The notes under the pieces are model-generated. The model made no database searches. It saw only the letters and a list, made by a program, of their open reading frames with translations, and had not been told where the DNA came from. 64,000 bases of DNA, from assembly GCF_000527175.1 (NCBI RefSeq), contig NZ_AZUR01000001.1, forward strand, positions 248,001 through 312,000. Reading direction: 5' to 3'. This document shows, one piece after another, positions 17,105-25,986 of this stretch (its first letter is position 1; each line of letters opens with the position of its first letter). This DNA comes from Pseudogulbenkiania sp. MAI-1 (GTDB lineage Bacteria; Pseudomonadota; Gammaproteobacteria; Burkholderiales; Chromobacteriaceae). The position numbers were made by a program, and so were the translations under genes.

Positions 17105-18364
17105 TCAGCTGCGCACCTGGCCGTCGCCCAGCACTACCCACTTCTGGCTGGTCAGCCCGTGCAGGCCGACCGGGCCGCGTGCGTGGATCTTGTCGGTGGA
17201 GATGCCGATCTCGGCGCCCAGGCCGTACTCGAAGCCGTCGGCGAAGCGCGTGCTGGCGTTGACCATTACGCTGGCCGAATCCACCTCGCGCAGGAAGCGG
17301 CGGGTGCGGCTGTAGTCCTCGCTGACGATGGCGTCGGTGTGGTGGCTGCCGTAGTCGTTGATGTGCTGGATCGCCTCGTCGAGGTCCTTCACCACCTTCA
17401 CCGCCAGGATCGGCGCCGAGTACTCGGCGTACCAGTCGTCCTCGGTCGCCGGCACCACCTTCTCGCCCAGGATGATGCGGGTGCGTTCGCAGCCGCGCAG
17501 CTCCACGCCTTTTTCCCACAGCGGGGCGGCGAGCTTCGGCAGCATGAACTCGGCGGAGGCCTCGTGCACCAGCAGCGTCTCCATGGTGTTGCACGGCGCG
17601 TAGCGCTGGGTCTTGGCGTTGACCACGATGGCCACGGCCTTGTCCGGGTTGGCGGTGTCGTCGACGTAGACGTGGCAGTTGCCGTCCAGGTGCTTGATCA
17701 CCGGCACGCGCGCGTCCTGGCTGATGCGCGCGATCAGGCTCTTGCCGCCGCGCGGCACGATCACGTCGACGTACTCCGGCATGGTGATGAGCTCGCCCAC
17801 CGCGGCGCGGTCGGTAGTCTCGACCACCTGCACCGCCTCGGCCGGCAGCCCGGCCAGACGCAGGCCCTCGTGCACGCAGCGGGCGATGGCCTGGTTGCTG
17901 TGGAAGGCTTCCGAGCCGCCGCGCAGGATGGTGGCGTTGCCCGACTTCAGGCACAGCCCGGCGGCGTCGGCGGTGACGTTGGGGCGGGCCTCGTAGATGA
18001 TGCCGATCACACCGAGCGGCACGCGCATCTTGCCGAGCTGGATGCCGGACGGACGGTAGGTGAAGTCGTCCATCTCGCCCACCGGGTCGGGCAGCGCGGC
18101 GATCTGGCGCAAGCCCTCGGCCATGCCGTGGATGGTCTTGTCCGACAGCGTCAGGCGGTCGATGAAGGCCTCTTCCAGACCGTTCTGGCGCGCCGCCTCG
18201 AGGTCGAGCATGTTGGCGGCGATCAACTGCTCGCTCTCGCGCTCGATGGCGTCGGCCATGGCCAGCAAGGCCTTGTTTTTCTGATGGGTATCGGCGCGGG
18301 CGATGGCGCGGCTGGCGGCGCGGGCGGCGCGGCCGACGCGCTGCATGTAGTCCTTGACGTCCAT
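17105..18364 (-). CDS. proA: Gamma-glutamyl phosphate reductase
   Basis: A 419-residue NADPH-dependent enzyme of proline synthesis that reduces gamma-glutamyl phosphate to glutamate semialdehyde. Its length is standard. It shows the aldehyde-dehydrogenase fold with catalytic C258 in QRYAPCNTMETLLVH, and the signature VDVIVPRGGKSLIARI with GVIGIIYEARPNVTADA. The C-terminal GLHGLTSQKWVVLGDGQVR is typical. proB is not adjacent. The gene ends against the bidirectional terminator it shares with the HAD gene. Confidence 0.97.
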   Translation of the reverse strand: MDVKDYMQRVGRAARAASRAIARADTHQKNKALLAMADAIERESEQLIAANMLDLEAARQNGLEEAFIDRLTLSDKTIHGMAEGLRQIAALPDPVGEMDDFTYRPSGIQLGKMRVPLGVIGIIYEARPNVTADAAGLCLKSGNATILRGGSEAFHSNQAIARCVHEGLRLAGLPAEAVQVVETTDRAAVGELITMPEYVDVIVPRGGKSLIARISQDARVPVIKHLDGNCHVYVDDTANPDKAVAIVVNAKTQRYAPCNTMETLLVHEASAEFMLPKLAAPLWEKGVELRGCERTRIILGEKVVPATEDDWYAEYSAPILAVKVVKDLDEAIQHINDYGSHHTDAIVSEDYSRTRRFLREVDSASVMVNASTRFADGFEYGLGAEIGISTDKIHARGPVGLHGLTSQKWVVLGDGQVRS

Positions 18365-18489
18365 GGTTCGGGGTCCTGCGAAGTCTGTGATGGGGATGGG
18401 TCGAGATTACCGCAAAGCGGCAAGACCGTGCCAGTGCGGCAGCGGCAGGCAGACTGTTGCAGTACGAAAACAGCCGCATGCGAAAGCGT

Positions 18490-18518
18490 TTGACCCTACT
18501 GGGTGTATGGAGTAGTGT
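18490..18518 (+). promoter_or_regulatory. Candidate promoter for prpE
   Basis: TTGACC (18490-18495), a 17-nt spacer and TAGTGT (18513-18518) lie 86 bp upstream of prpE. The -35 matches five of six consensus positions, but the -10 is weak. The rest of the 239-bp proA-prpE gap shows no other clear signal. Confidence 0.35.
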
Positions 18519-18603
18519 GCATTTCGAGCAACCGCTTGGTTGAATTACATCGTCATCACTGCACGACACGGCGCGCCAGACGCCGGCACGGAGGAGAAAC
18601 CGC

Positions 18604-20505
18604 ATGACCGCATACCGGGAGTTTCATCGCCAGTCCATCGAACAGCCCGAAACCTTCTGGGGGCGCGAGGCCGCCCGCATCGACTGGCACCGACCTTACG
18701 ACCGGGTGCTGGCCTATGACAATCCGCCGTTTAGGCGCTGGTTCGCCGGCGGCGAGACCAACCTGTGCCACAACGCGGTGGACCGGCACGTGGCGGAACG
18801 CGGCGACCAGCCGGCGCTGATCTACGTCTCGACCGAAACCGGTGCCGAGCGGGTGTACAGCTTCGCCGAATTGCAGCAGGAGGTGGCGCGTTTCGCCGCC
18901 ATCCTGGCGGCGCAGGGCGTGGGCAAGGGCGACCGCGTGCTGATCTACATGCCGATGATCGCCGAGGCGGTGTTCGCCATGTTGGCCACGGTGCGGCTGG
19001 GGGCGGTGCATTCGGTGGTGTTCGGCGGCTTCGCGTCCGCCAGCCTGGCGGCGCGCATCGAGGACGCCCGGCCCAAGGTGATGGTGACCGCCGACGCCGG
19101 CCTGCGCGGCGGCAAGGTGATTGCCTACAAGCCGCTGGTGGACGAGGCGCTGGAACTGGCCGGAGCGGCGGCGCCGGACAAGGTGATCCTGGTCAACCGC
19201 GGCGTGGCCGAAGCGCCGATGATGAAGCCGGGGCGCGACCTCGACTACGCCACGCTGCGCCAGCAGCACCTGAACGACCGCGCCGAGGTGGTGTGGGTGG
19301 AGTCGGGCCATCCCAGCTACATCCTCTACACCTCCGGCACCACCGGCAAGCCCAAGGGCGTCGAGCGCGATACCGGCGGCTACGCCGTGGCGCTGGCGGC
19401 GAGCATGGAATACATCTACGGCGGCCGGGCCGGCGAGACCTTCTTCTCGACCTCGGACATCGGCTGGGTGGTGGGGCATTCCTACATCGTCTACGGCCCG
19501 CTGATCGCCGGCATGGCGACGCTGGTGTACGAGGGCCTGCCGACCAACCCCGATCCGGCGGTCTGGTGGCACCTGGTGGAAAAATACCGTGTCTCGGTGA
19601 TGTTCTCGGCGCCGACGGCAATCCGTGTGTTGAAAAAGCAGGACCCGGCCTGGTTGCACCGCCACGATCTCTCCAGCCTCAAGGCCTTGTTCCTGGCGGG
19701 CGAGCCGCTGGACGAGCCGACCGCGAGCTGGATCGCCGGCGAACTCAAGGTGCCGGTGATCGACAACTACTGGCAGACCGAAACCGGATGGCCGATGCTG
19801 ACCGTGTGCAACGGCGTGGAGCGCCAGCCGGTCAAGGTCGGCAGCCCCGGCCTGCCGGTGTACGGCTACAACCTCAAGCTGGTGGACGAGGCCTCCGGGC
19901 AGGAGGTCGGCGTCGGCGAGAAGGGCGTGATCGCCATCGTGCCGCCCTTGCCTCCGGGCTGCCTGAGCACGGTGTGGGGGCAGGACGAACGCTTCGTCCA
20001 GACCTATTTCGGCGGCTTCGCCGACCAGTTGCTGTATTCCTCGTTCGACTGGGGCGTGCGCGACGCCGACGGCTACATCACCATCCTCGGCCGCACTGAC
20101 GACGTGATCAACGTCGCCGGCCACCGTCTCGGCACGCGCGAGATCGAGGAGGCGGTGTCCGGCCATGGCGCCATCGCCGAGGTGGCGGTGGTGGGGGTGG
20201 CCGACGCGCTCAAGGGCCAGGTGCCGCAGGCCTTCGCCGTGGTGCGCGACCCGAGCGTGCTGGCCGACCCGGCCCGCCGTGCCGAATTGGAAAAGGAAGT
20301 GATCGCCAGGGTTGCCCGTGAACTGGGCGCGATCGCCAACCCGGCGCGGGTGTTCTTCGTCAATCAACTGCCCAAGACCCGCTCCGGCAAGGTGCTGCGA
20401 CGCTCGATCCAGGCCATTGCCGAGGGGCGCGACCCGGGCGATCTGACCACGCTGGACGATCCGGCGAGTCTGGAACAGGTGCGTCAGGCCATCGCCAGTG
20501 CCTGA
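18604..20505 (+). CDS. prpE: Propionyl-CoA synthetase
   Basis: A 633-residue AMP-forming acyl-CoA ligase that activates propionate to propionyl-CoA. Residue blocks diagnostic of PrpE over Acs are FHRQSIEQPETFWG at the N-terminus, YTSGTTGKPKGVERDTGGY (ATP loop, about 243-261), STSDIGWVVGHSYIVYGPL and YWQTETGWP. The lysine in KTRSGKVLRR near residue 596 is the conserved catalytic, acetylatable lysine. A GGAGGAG ribosome-binding site lies just upstream. The methylcitrate genes prpBCD are not in this window, so it may serve propionate entry from elsewhere. Confidence 0.93.
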   Translation: MTAYREFHRQSIEQPETFWGREAARIDWHRPYDRVLAYDNPPFRRWFAGGETNLCHNAVDRHVAERGDQPALIYVSTETGAERVYSFAELQQEVARFAAILAAQGVGKGDRVLIYMPMIAEAVFAMLATVRLGAVHSVVFGGFASASLAARIEDARPKVMVTADAGLRGGKVIAYKPLVDEALELAGAAAPDKVILVNRGVAEAPMMKPGRDLDYATLRQQHLNDRAEVVWVESGHPSYILYTSGTTGKPKGVERDTGGYAVALAASMEYIYGGRAGETFFSTSDIGWVVGHSYIVYGPLIAGMATLVYEGLPTNPDPAVWWHLVEKYRVSVMFSAPTAIRVLKKQDPAWLHRHDLSSLKALFLAGEPLDEPTASWIAGELKVPVIDNYWQTETGWPMLTVCNGVERQPVKVGSPGLPVYGYNLKLVDEASGQEVGVGEKGVIAIVPPLPPGCLSTVWGQDERFVQTYFGGFADQLLYSSFDWGVRDADGYITILGRTDDVINVAGHRLGTREIEEAVSGHGAIAEVAVVGVADALKGQVPQAFAVVRDPSVLADPARRAELEKEVIARVARELGAIANPARVFFVNQLPKTRSGKVLRRSIQAIAEGRDPGDLTTLDDPASLEQVRQAIASA

Positions 20506-20537
20506 GCCCTTTCGAGGGTGGCGTGTGCGTCACCATT

Positions 20538-20573
20538 GGGCCGTCTGCCTTCGGGCCGACGGCCGTTTTTTTT
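20538..20573 (+). terminator. Intrinsic terminator after prpE
   Basis: GGCCGTC (20539-20545) pairs with GACGGCC (20558-20564), followed by GTTTTTTTT. It ends the prpE transcript; the T-run abuts the stop codon of the convergent gene. Confidence 0.85.
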
Positions 20574-20574
20574 C

Positions 20575-20982
20575 TTACGCGACTTGGGCTAGCGGCGCGG
20601 CCAGCAGCCCGGGAAACTCGTATGCCAGCACACGGTAGAACGCCTGCAGCCGGGCATCGTCCTCGTCGTGGAACACATGGCAGTGCACGTTCCAGCCTTT
20701 GGCCTGGGCGTTGTTGAGCAGGTCGGCCAGGGTCAAGAGCTGGTTGGCGCTGGCGGTGTCGAGCCGGGTCAGGGCCAGCGTCAGCTCGAGGTCGGCATGG
20801 CTGCGGTCGGCGAGGTAGGGCGTCAACGGCCGGAACAGGCGGTCGTAGAAGGCGGCGGCGTCGTCGGGGCAACTGACCCCGCGCAGCAGCAGGCGGCCGC
20901 TGTGGAAGCGGAAATCGACTTCCGGCGTGCTGGCGCTGGCGGCTAGGTAGAAATCGGGGCGGGCGGGGGCAGAGGTCATCAT
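20575..20982 (-). CDS. SiaC-like (DUF1987) protein
   Basis: A 135-residue protein whose pattern, a beta strand pair FRFHSGRLLLRGVSCPDD followed by FYDRLFRPLTPYL and ADLELTLALTRLDTASANQLLTLADLLNNA, matches the DUF1987/SiaC family. In Pseudomonas, SiaC is phosphorylated by SiaB, dephosphorylated by SiaA and stimulates the diguanylate cyclase SiaD. The expected phospho-acceptor region is DTASAN. No siaA, siaB or siaD is adjacent. Two ATGs (20982, 20979) could start it. Family assignment is by motif memory. Confidence 0.65.
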   Translation of the reverse strand: MMTSAPARPDFYLAASASTPEVDFRFHSGRLLLRGVSCPDDAAAFYDRLFRPLTPYLADRSHADLELTLALTRLDTASANQLLTLADLLNNAQAKGWNVHCHVFHDEDDARLQAFYRVLAYEFPGLLAAPLAQVA

Positions 20983-21085
20983 CGGGCGGCCTCGCGGCAG
21001 GGTGGAGAAGCCCGGGAGTGTAGCGGCGCGGTGTTGCAGCGCGATGACGGGGGGCGCTCGTCCCGGCCCCCGCAAGATGACTGCG

Positions 21086-22369
21086 CTAGTGCCCGAGCCC
21101 GTCGCGCACCTTGCGCACGCCGTACCACACCGCCACCGCCACGATCGGGATGGCGATGCCGGTGGCCAGCTCGGCGTTGACGTGCAGCCCGGCGGCCTTG
21201 GCGGCCTTGAACAGGTAGGACAGCAGGCTCACCGCGTAGTAGGTCAGCACCCCCACCGACAGCCCTTCCACCGTTTCCTGTAAGCGCAGCTGCATCGCGG
21301 CACGGCGGTCCATGCTGGCCAGCAGCGCGCGGTTCTGCTCCTCGTGCAGCACCTCGACGCGGGTGCGCAGCAGCGCGGTGCTGCGTTGCAGGCGGTCAGT
21401 CAGGCGGTCCTGGCGTTTCACCACGGTGTCGCAGGTGCTCATCGCCGGCGCCATGCGCCGTTCCATGAATTCGTGGAACGGCTGCATGCCGGGCAGGCGG
21501 CTCTCGCGCAGCTCGCCGATGCGGCGCTCCACCAGCGAGTAGTAGGCGCGCGTGGCGGAAATGCGGTACTGGCTTTCCGAGATCAGCTGCTCAGTGCGCG
21601 TGGAGAGGTCTTCCAGCTCGGCGAGCAGCTGGGCGTCGCGGCTGTCCGGCTTGCCCATGCGCTCGGTCAGCGAGCGCAGCACCACGTCGAGGCGGTCGAG
21701 CTCGCGCATCTGCTCCTTGGCGATGGGCAGCGCCAAGAGCGCCAGCATGCGGTAGGTCTCAATCTCGAACAGGCGCTGCAACATGCGCCCGGACTGGTTC
21801 GGTCCCATGTCCTCGTCCAGCACCACGTAGCGCGAAAAGCCCTCCGACAGGCGCGGGTCGGGGTGCAGTTGCAGGTCGGTGTAGGCGATGCCGTTGCCGT
21901 CGCCGATGCGCGAGCCGATCAGCTCGCCGCCGCCGAACCAGCGCGCCGCGATCTCGTCCGGCGAACTGGCCGAACCGCCCTTGAGCAGCACCGCGTGCAA
22001 CGCCACCAGCACCTGGCCGGGCAGGCGGTCGAGCCAGCGGGCGGGCAGGCGGTCGAGCGCGGTGCGGTCGAAGGGCTCGGCAAAGTCGCCGGCGAGGATG
22101 AAGGTGTAGCGCGCGAACTCGGCATGCAGCGACCAGCGCACGGTCAGGTCGCCGGCGTAGGCAGTGTAGTGCGCGGCGTTGCCGGCCGGGGCCGGCAGGC
22201 CCAGCGCCTGGGCCAGATCGACCAGCGCCTCGCGCTGGCTGGCGTCGTCGTAGTCGTAGTACAGGGTGAGCGAGGTCAGCCGGGCCGGCGACGGGATCGA
22301 GGCGTACGGCCGCGCGTGCGCCTCGTCATTGAGGACGCGGCGCAAGGGGTGTGGGGTGAGGGTGGTCAT
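21086..22369 (-). CDS. DUF3422 family membrane protein
   Basis: A 427-residue protein of the DUF3422 family. The N-terminus HPLRRVLNDEAHARPYASI is diagnostic of the family, followed by a soluble part, a long helical stretch with coiled-coil character (about 230-370, LIESQYRISATRAYYSLVERRI-like), and two C-terminal membrane segments (about 380-400 and 405-423). The topology resembles CorA-like or sensor proteins, but the function is unknown. The start at 22369 is preferred to 22444 because it precedes the family N-terminus. It is monocistronic. Confidence 0.8.
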   Translation of the reverse strand: MTTLTPHPLRRVLNDEAHARPYASIPSPARLTSLTLYYDYDDASQREALVDLAQALGLPAPAGNAAHYTAYAGDLTVRWSLHAEFARYTFILAGDFAEPFDRTALDRLPARWLDRLPGQVLVALHAVLLKGGSASSPDEIAARWFGGGELIGSRIGDGNGIAYTDLQLHPDPRLSEGFSRYVVLDEDMGPNQSGRMLQRLFEIETYRMLALLALPIAKEQMRELDRLDVVLRSLTERMGKPDSRDAQLLAELEDLSTRTEQLISESQYRISATRAYYSLVERRIGELRESRLPGMQPFHEFMERRMAPAMSTCDTVVKRQDRLTDRLQRSTALLRTRVEVLHEEQNRALLASMDRRAAMQLRLQETVEGLSVGVLTYYAVSLLSYLFKAAKAAGLHVNAELATGIAIPIVAVAVWYGVRKVRDGLGH

Positions 22370-22584
22370 GGCGGGTCCAAAGGCAAACGGTTTTAAAGAT
22401 GCGCTGAGCATGTTTAAAACCGCTTGCCGTACAGCATACCTCAAGCCCGCCGCCGGCTGTCCACCACTTCCGTATTACTCCGCCGCAATGGATGTGGCGG
22501 AGCGATTGGATGGGCGGTAGTGGGCGTGATGCAGGGGAGGGGGCTGGCAAGGCCACCGGCGCTGGGGCGTTCGGGGAGGGTGGC

Positions 22585-23016
22585 TCAGCCGCGGCGGTGA
22601 TGGGCGAGCAGACGCGCCAGCGCACCCTTGACCAGCGGGTTCGCCACGCTGGTGGCGGCTTGCTCGATGCTCTCGAGCGCCGCCGGGCTGAGCGCCAGCG
22701 TCTTGACCGGCTTGACCGGTGGCTTGAAGCGGATGTCGACCTTGACGCGGATCCGGCTCGCCGGGTAGCCGTGCTCGGTCAGCGCCGGCAAGAGGCCGGG
22801 GCCGATCAGCTTCAGCCGCGCCGCCACCACGCCGTTGTCGGCGTACACCACCAGCTCGCCGTCGCGGATGCGCACCGCCCGGCAGTAATCCGCCAGCGGT
22901 GCCGGCAGCAGGCGGCGGAAGGCCGTGTCCAGCGCCATCAGCGCGCGTGCCTCGCTGGCGAGCTGTGACAGGCGGCTGTCTCTGCGGGCGATATCGCGGA
23001 AAGAAAAACTGCTCAT
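22585..23016 (-). CDS. DciA-like (DUF721) protein
   Basis: A 143-residue protein with the DUF721 pattern LLPAPLADYCRAVRIRDGELVVYADNGVVAARLKLIGPGLL, the fold of DciA, which recruits the replicative helicase DnaB in bacteria that lack DnaC. A basic, proline-rich linker (RFKPPVKPVKTLALSPAALESIEQ) and a short helical tail follow. It is divergent from secA with 170 bp between starts, an arrangement also found in other betaproteobacteria. The fit to DUF721 is good; equivalence to DciA is inferred. Confidence 0.75.
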   Translation of the reverse strand: MSSFSFRDIARRDSRLSQLASEARALMALDTAFRRLLPAPLADYCRAVRIRDGELVVYADNGVVAARLKLIGPGLLPALTEHGYPASRIRVKVDIRFKPPVKPVKTLALSPAALESIEQAATSVANPLVKGALARLLAHHRRG

Positions 23017-23186
23017 GGGAGGAATTCTAGCGGATTGCCGCCATGCTGGGCGATTTGCGACGCCGCAGGCCGGTTTTTACGCGCTTGGCTTGATGCACCA
23101 CAACTTTGCCCCCATTAAGTGGTCAGTGCTTGTGCTACACTTTTCACCATTTTTCCGGCCCGCTTGGCCTCTGGATTCGAAAACCG

Positions 23187-25907
23187 ATGATTTCCACGCT
23201 TCTCAAGAAAGTATTCGGTAGCCGCAACGACCGGCTGCTGAAGCAATACCGCCAGGTGGTGGCCCGCATCAATGCGCTCGAAGACGGCCTGCGCTCGTTG
23301 TCGGATGAGGATCTGGCCGGCAAGACCCCGCAGTTCCGCCAGCGCGTTGCCAATGGGGAAAGCCTCGACGCCCTGCTGCCGGAAGCCTTCGCGGTCTGCC
23401 GCGAGGCGTCGCGCCGGGTGCTCGGCATGCGCCACTTCGACGTCCAGCTGATCGGCGGCATGGTGCTCAACGACGGCAAGATCGCCGAGATGCGCACCGG
23501 CGAGGGCAAGACCCTGGTCGCCACGCTGCCCGCCTACCTCAATGCGCTGACCGGCAACGGCGTGCACGTGGTGACCGTCAACGACTACCTGGCCAGCCGT
23601 GACGCCGGCATCATGGGCAAGCTGTACAACTTCCTCGGCTTGAGTGTGGGCGTGAACCTGTCGCAGATGCCGCACCACCTGAAGCAGGAAGCCTACGCCG
23701 CCGACATCACCTACGGCACCAACAACGAATTCGGCTTCGACTACCTGCGCGACAACATGGTGTTCAGCCTTGCGGAAAAGGTGCAGAAGAAGCTGGCCTT
23801 TGCCGTGGTCGACGAGGTGGACTCGATCCTGATCGACGAGGCGCGCACGCCGCTGATCATCTCCGGCCCGGCCGAAGACAACGTCGAGATGTACCAGCGC
23901 ATGAACGCGCTGCCGCCCCTGCTCGAGCGTCAGCAGCAGGAAGAGGGCGAGGGCGACTACTGGGTGGACGAGAAAGCGCACTCGGTGCTGCTGTCCGAGC
24001 GCGGCCACGAGCGCGCCGAAGAACTCCTGACCCAGATGGGCCTGTTGAAGGAAGGCGACAGCCTGTATTCGGCCACCAACATCACGCTGATGCATCACCT
24101 GATGGCCGCGCTGCGCGCCCACGCGCTGTACCACCGCGACCAGCACTACGTGGTGCAGGAGGGCGAGATCATCATCGTCGACGAGTTCACCGGCCGCCTG
24201 ATGCCGGGCCGTCGCTGGTCCGAGGGCCTGCACCAGGCCGTCGAGGCCAAGGAAGGGGTGACGATCAACCGCGAGAACCAGACGCTGGCCTCGATCACCT
24301 TCCAGAACTACTTCCGCCTGTACGGCAAGCTGTCCGGCATGACCGGCACCGCCGACACCGAAGCCTACGAATTCCAGAGCATCTACGGCCTGGAGACGGT
24401 GGTGATCCCGACCAACAAGCCGATGATCCGCCAGGACTCGCACGACAAGGTCTACCGCACCGCGCAGGAGAAGTACGACGCCATCCTGGCCGACATCAAG
24501 GACTGCCACGAACGCGGCCAGCCGGTGCTGGTCGGCACCACGTCGATCGAGAACTCGGAGCTGATCTCCGCCCTGCTGAACAAGGCCAAGCTGCCGCACA
24601 ACGTGCTGAACGCCAAGGAACACGCGCGCGAAGCGGATATCGTGGTGCAGGCCGGCCGCCCAGGCGTGATCACCGTCGCCACCAACATGGCCGGCCGCGG
24701 TACCGACATCGTGCTGGGCGGCAACCCGGAACCGGAAATCCGCCTGGTCGAGGCCGACGACAGCCTGTCCGAGCAGGAAAAGACCACGCGCATCGCCGCC
24801 ATCCGCAGCGAATGGTCGCTGCGCCACGAGCAGGTGCTCGCCGCCGGCGGCCTGCACATCGTCGGCACCGAACGCCACGAATCGCGCCGCATCGACAACC
24901 AGCTGCGCGGCCGTTCCGGCCGCCAGGGCGACCCGGGCTCCTCGCGCTTCTACCTCTGCCTGGAAGACCCGCTGTTGCGCATCTTCGCCTCCGACCGCGT
25001 GGCGGCCATCATGGAGCGGCTGAAGATGCCGGTGGGCGAGGCGATCGAGCACCCGTGGGTGAGCCGTTCGATCGAGAACGCGCAGCGCAAGGTGGAAGGC
25101 CGCAACTTTGACATCCGCAAGCAGCTGCTGGAATACGACGACGTCGCCAACGACCAGCGCAAGGTGATCTACCAGCAGCGCAACGAGATCCTCGAGGACG
25201 AGGATGTCAGCGCCATCGTCACCAATATGCGCGAAGGCGTGCTGTCCGACCTGGTCGACCTGCATCTGCCGCCGGAATCGATGGAAGAGCAGTGGGATCT
25301 GCCGGGACTGGCCAAGACGCTGGAGAGCGAATTCCAGCTCGACGCGCCGGTGGCGGACTGGCTCAAGGCCCAACCGAACCTGGACATCCCGGAGATCAAG
25401 GAACGCATCATCAAGCAGGCCGAGGCGATCTACCTGGCCAAGGTCGAGCTGGCGGGCGAGCCGGCCATGCGGCAGTTCGAGCGCTCGCTGGTGCTGCAGA
25501 TGCTGGACAACCACTGGCGCGAGCACCTGTCGTCGATGGACCATCTGCGCCAGGGCATCCACCTGCGCGGTTACGCCCAGAAGAACCCCAAACAGGAGTA
25601 CAAGCGCGAGGCCTTCGAGCTGTTCGCCGACATGCTCGAGCGCATCAAGAAGAGCGTGGTCAGCGTGCTGATGACGGTGCAGATCCGCACCCAGGAGGAC
25701 ATGGAGGCGGTCGAGCCGCACGAGCCTGCCGAGCTGGCGCTGCAGCACGCCGAGCCGGGTTCGGCGCTGGCCGCGGCCGAGGGCGGGGAAGGCAACCCCT
25801 ACGCGCCGGCCGTGCTGGCGGCGCAGGGCATCCGCGTCGGCCGCAACGATCCGTGCCCGTGCGGCAGCGGGCAGAAGTATAAGCAGTGCCACGGCCGGCT
25901 GGCCTGA
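23187..25907 (+). CDS. secA: Preprotein translocase ATPase SecA
   Basis: A 906-residue motor ATPase that drives Sec-dependent export through SecYEG at the inner membrane. Walker A is in MRTGEGKTLVATLPAYL (about residues 102-118); DEVDSILIDEARTPLIISG carries the DEAD-type Walker B; GRGTDIVLGGNPEPE and QLRGRSGRQGDPGSSRFYLCLED are further signatures. The C-terminus has the zinc-binding SecB-interaction motif CPCGSGQKYKQCHG. The start at 23187 (MISTLLKKVFGSRNDR) is the family start; a longer frame from 23106 would add a hydrophobic leader not found in SecA. Confidence 0.97.
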   Translation: MISTLLKKVFGSRNDRLLKQYRQVVARINALEDGLRSLSDEDLAGKTPQFRQRVANGESLDALLPEAFAVCREASRRVLGMRHFDVQLIGGMVLNDGKIAEMRTGEGKTLVATLPAYLNALTGNGVHVVTVNDYLASRDAGIMGKLYNFLGLSVGVNLSQMPHHLKQEAYAADITYGTNNEFGFDYLRDNMVFSLAEKVQKKLAFAVVDEVDSILIDEARTPLIISGPAEDNVEMYQRMNALPPLLERQQQEEGEGDYWVDEKAHSVLLSERGHERAEELLTQMGLLKEGDSLYSATNITLMHHLMAALRAHALYHRDQHYVVQEGEIIIVDEFTGRLMPGRRWSEGLHQAVEAKEGVTINRENQTLASITFQNYFRLYGKLSGMTGTADTEAYEFQSIYGLETVVIPTNKPMIRQDSHDKVYRTAQEKYDAILADIKDCHERGQPVLVGTTSIENSELISALLNKAKLPHNVLNAKEHAREADIVVQAGRPGVITVATNMAGRGTDIVLGGNPEPEIRLVEADDSLSEQEKTTRIAAIRSEWSLRHEQVLAAGGLHIVGTERHESRRIDNQLRGRSGRQGDPGSSRFYLCLEDPLLRIFASDRVAAIMERLKMPVGEAIEHPWVSRSIENAQRKVEGRNFDIRKQLLEYDDVANDQRKVIYQQRNEILEDEDVSAIVTNMREGVLSDLVDLHLPPESMEEQWDLPGLAKTLESEFQLDAPVADWLKAQPNLDIPEIKERIIKQAEAIYLAKVELAGEPAMRQFERSLVLQMLDNHWREHLSSMDHLRQGIHLRGYAQKNPKQEYKREAFELFADMLERIKKSVVSVLMTVQIRTQEDMEAVEPHEPAELALQHAEPGSALAAAEGGEGNPYAPAVLAAQGIRVGRNDPCPCGSGQKYKQCHGRLA

Positions 25908-25930
25908 GAAGCCGCCTCCCGAGCTGAACA

Positions 25931-25966
25931 AAAAAACGCGCCCGATGCAGATCGGGCGCGTTTTTT
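25931..25966. terminator. Strong bidirectional terminator between secA and the chemoreceptor gene
   Basis: Arms 25931-25946 and 25951-25966 form a perfect 16-bp stem (AAAAAACGCGCCCGAT with its complement) around GCAG, with A and T runs at the two ends. Confidence 0.95.
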
Positions 25967-25986
25967 TTGGTTACCGGAAACCGGGC

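Noticed and set aside
23104..23150. secA promoter TTGCCC with TACACT
   Set aside because: The spacer is 24 nt, too long for sigma-70; no better pair was found.
23115..25931. A 938-codon minus-strand frame opposite secA
   Set aside because: It mirrors secA almost exactly and has low-complexity H/D/V/Q composition; a codon-bias shadow.
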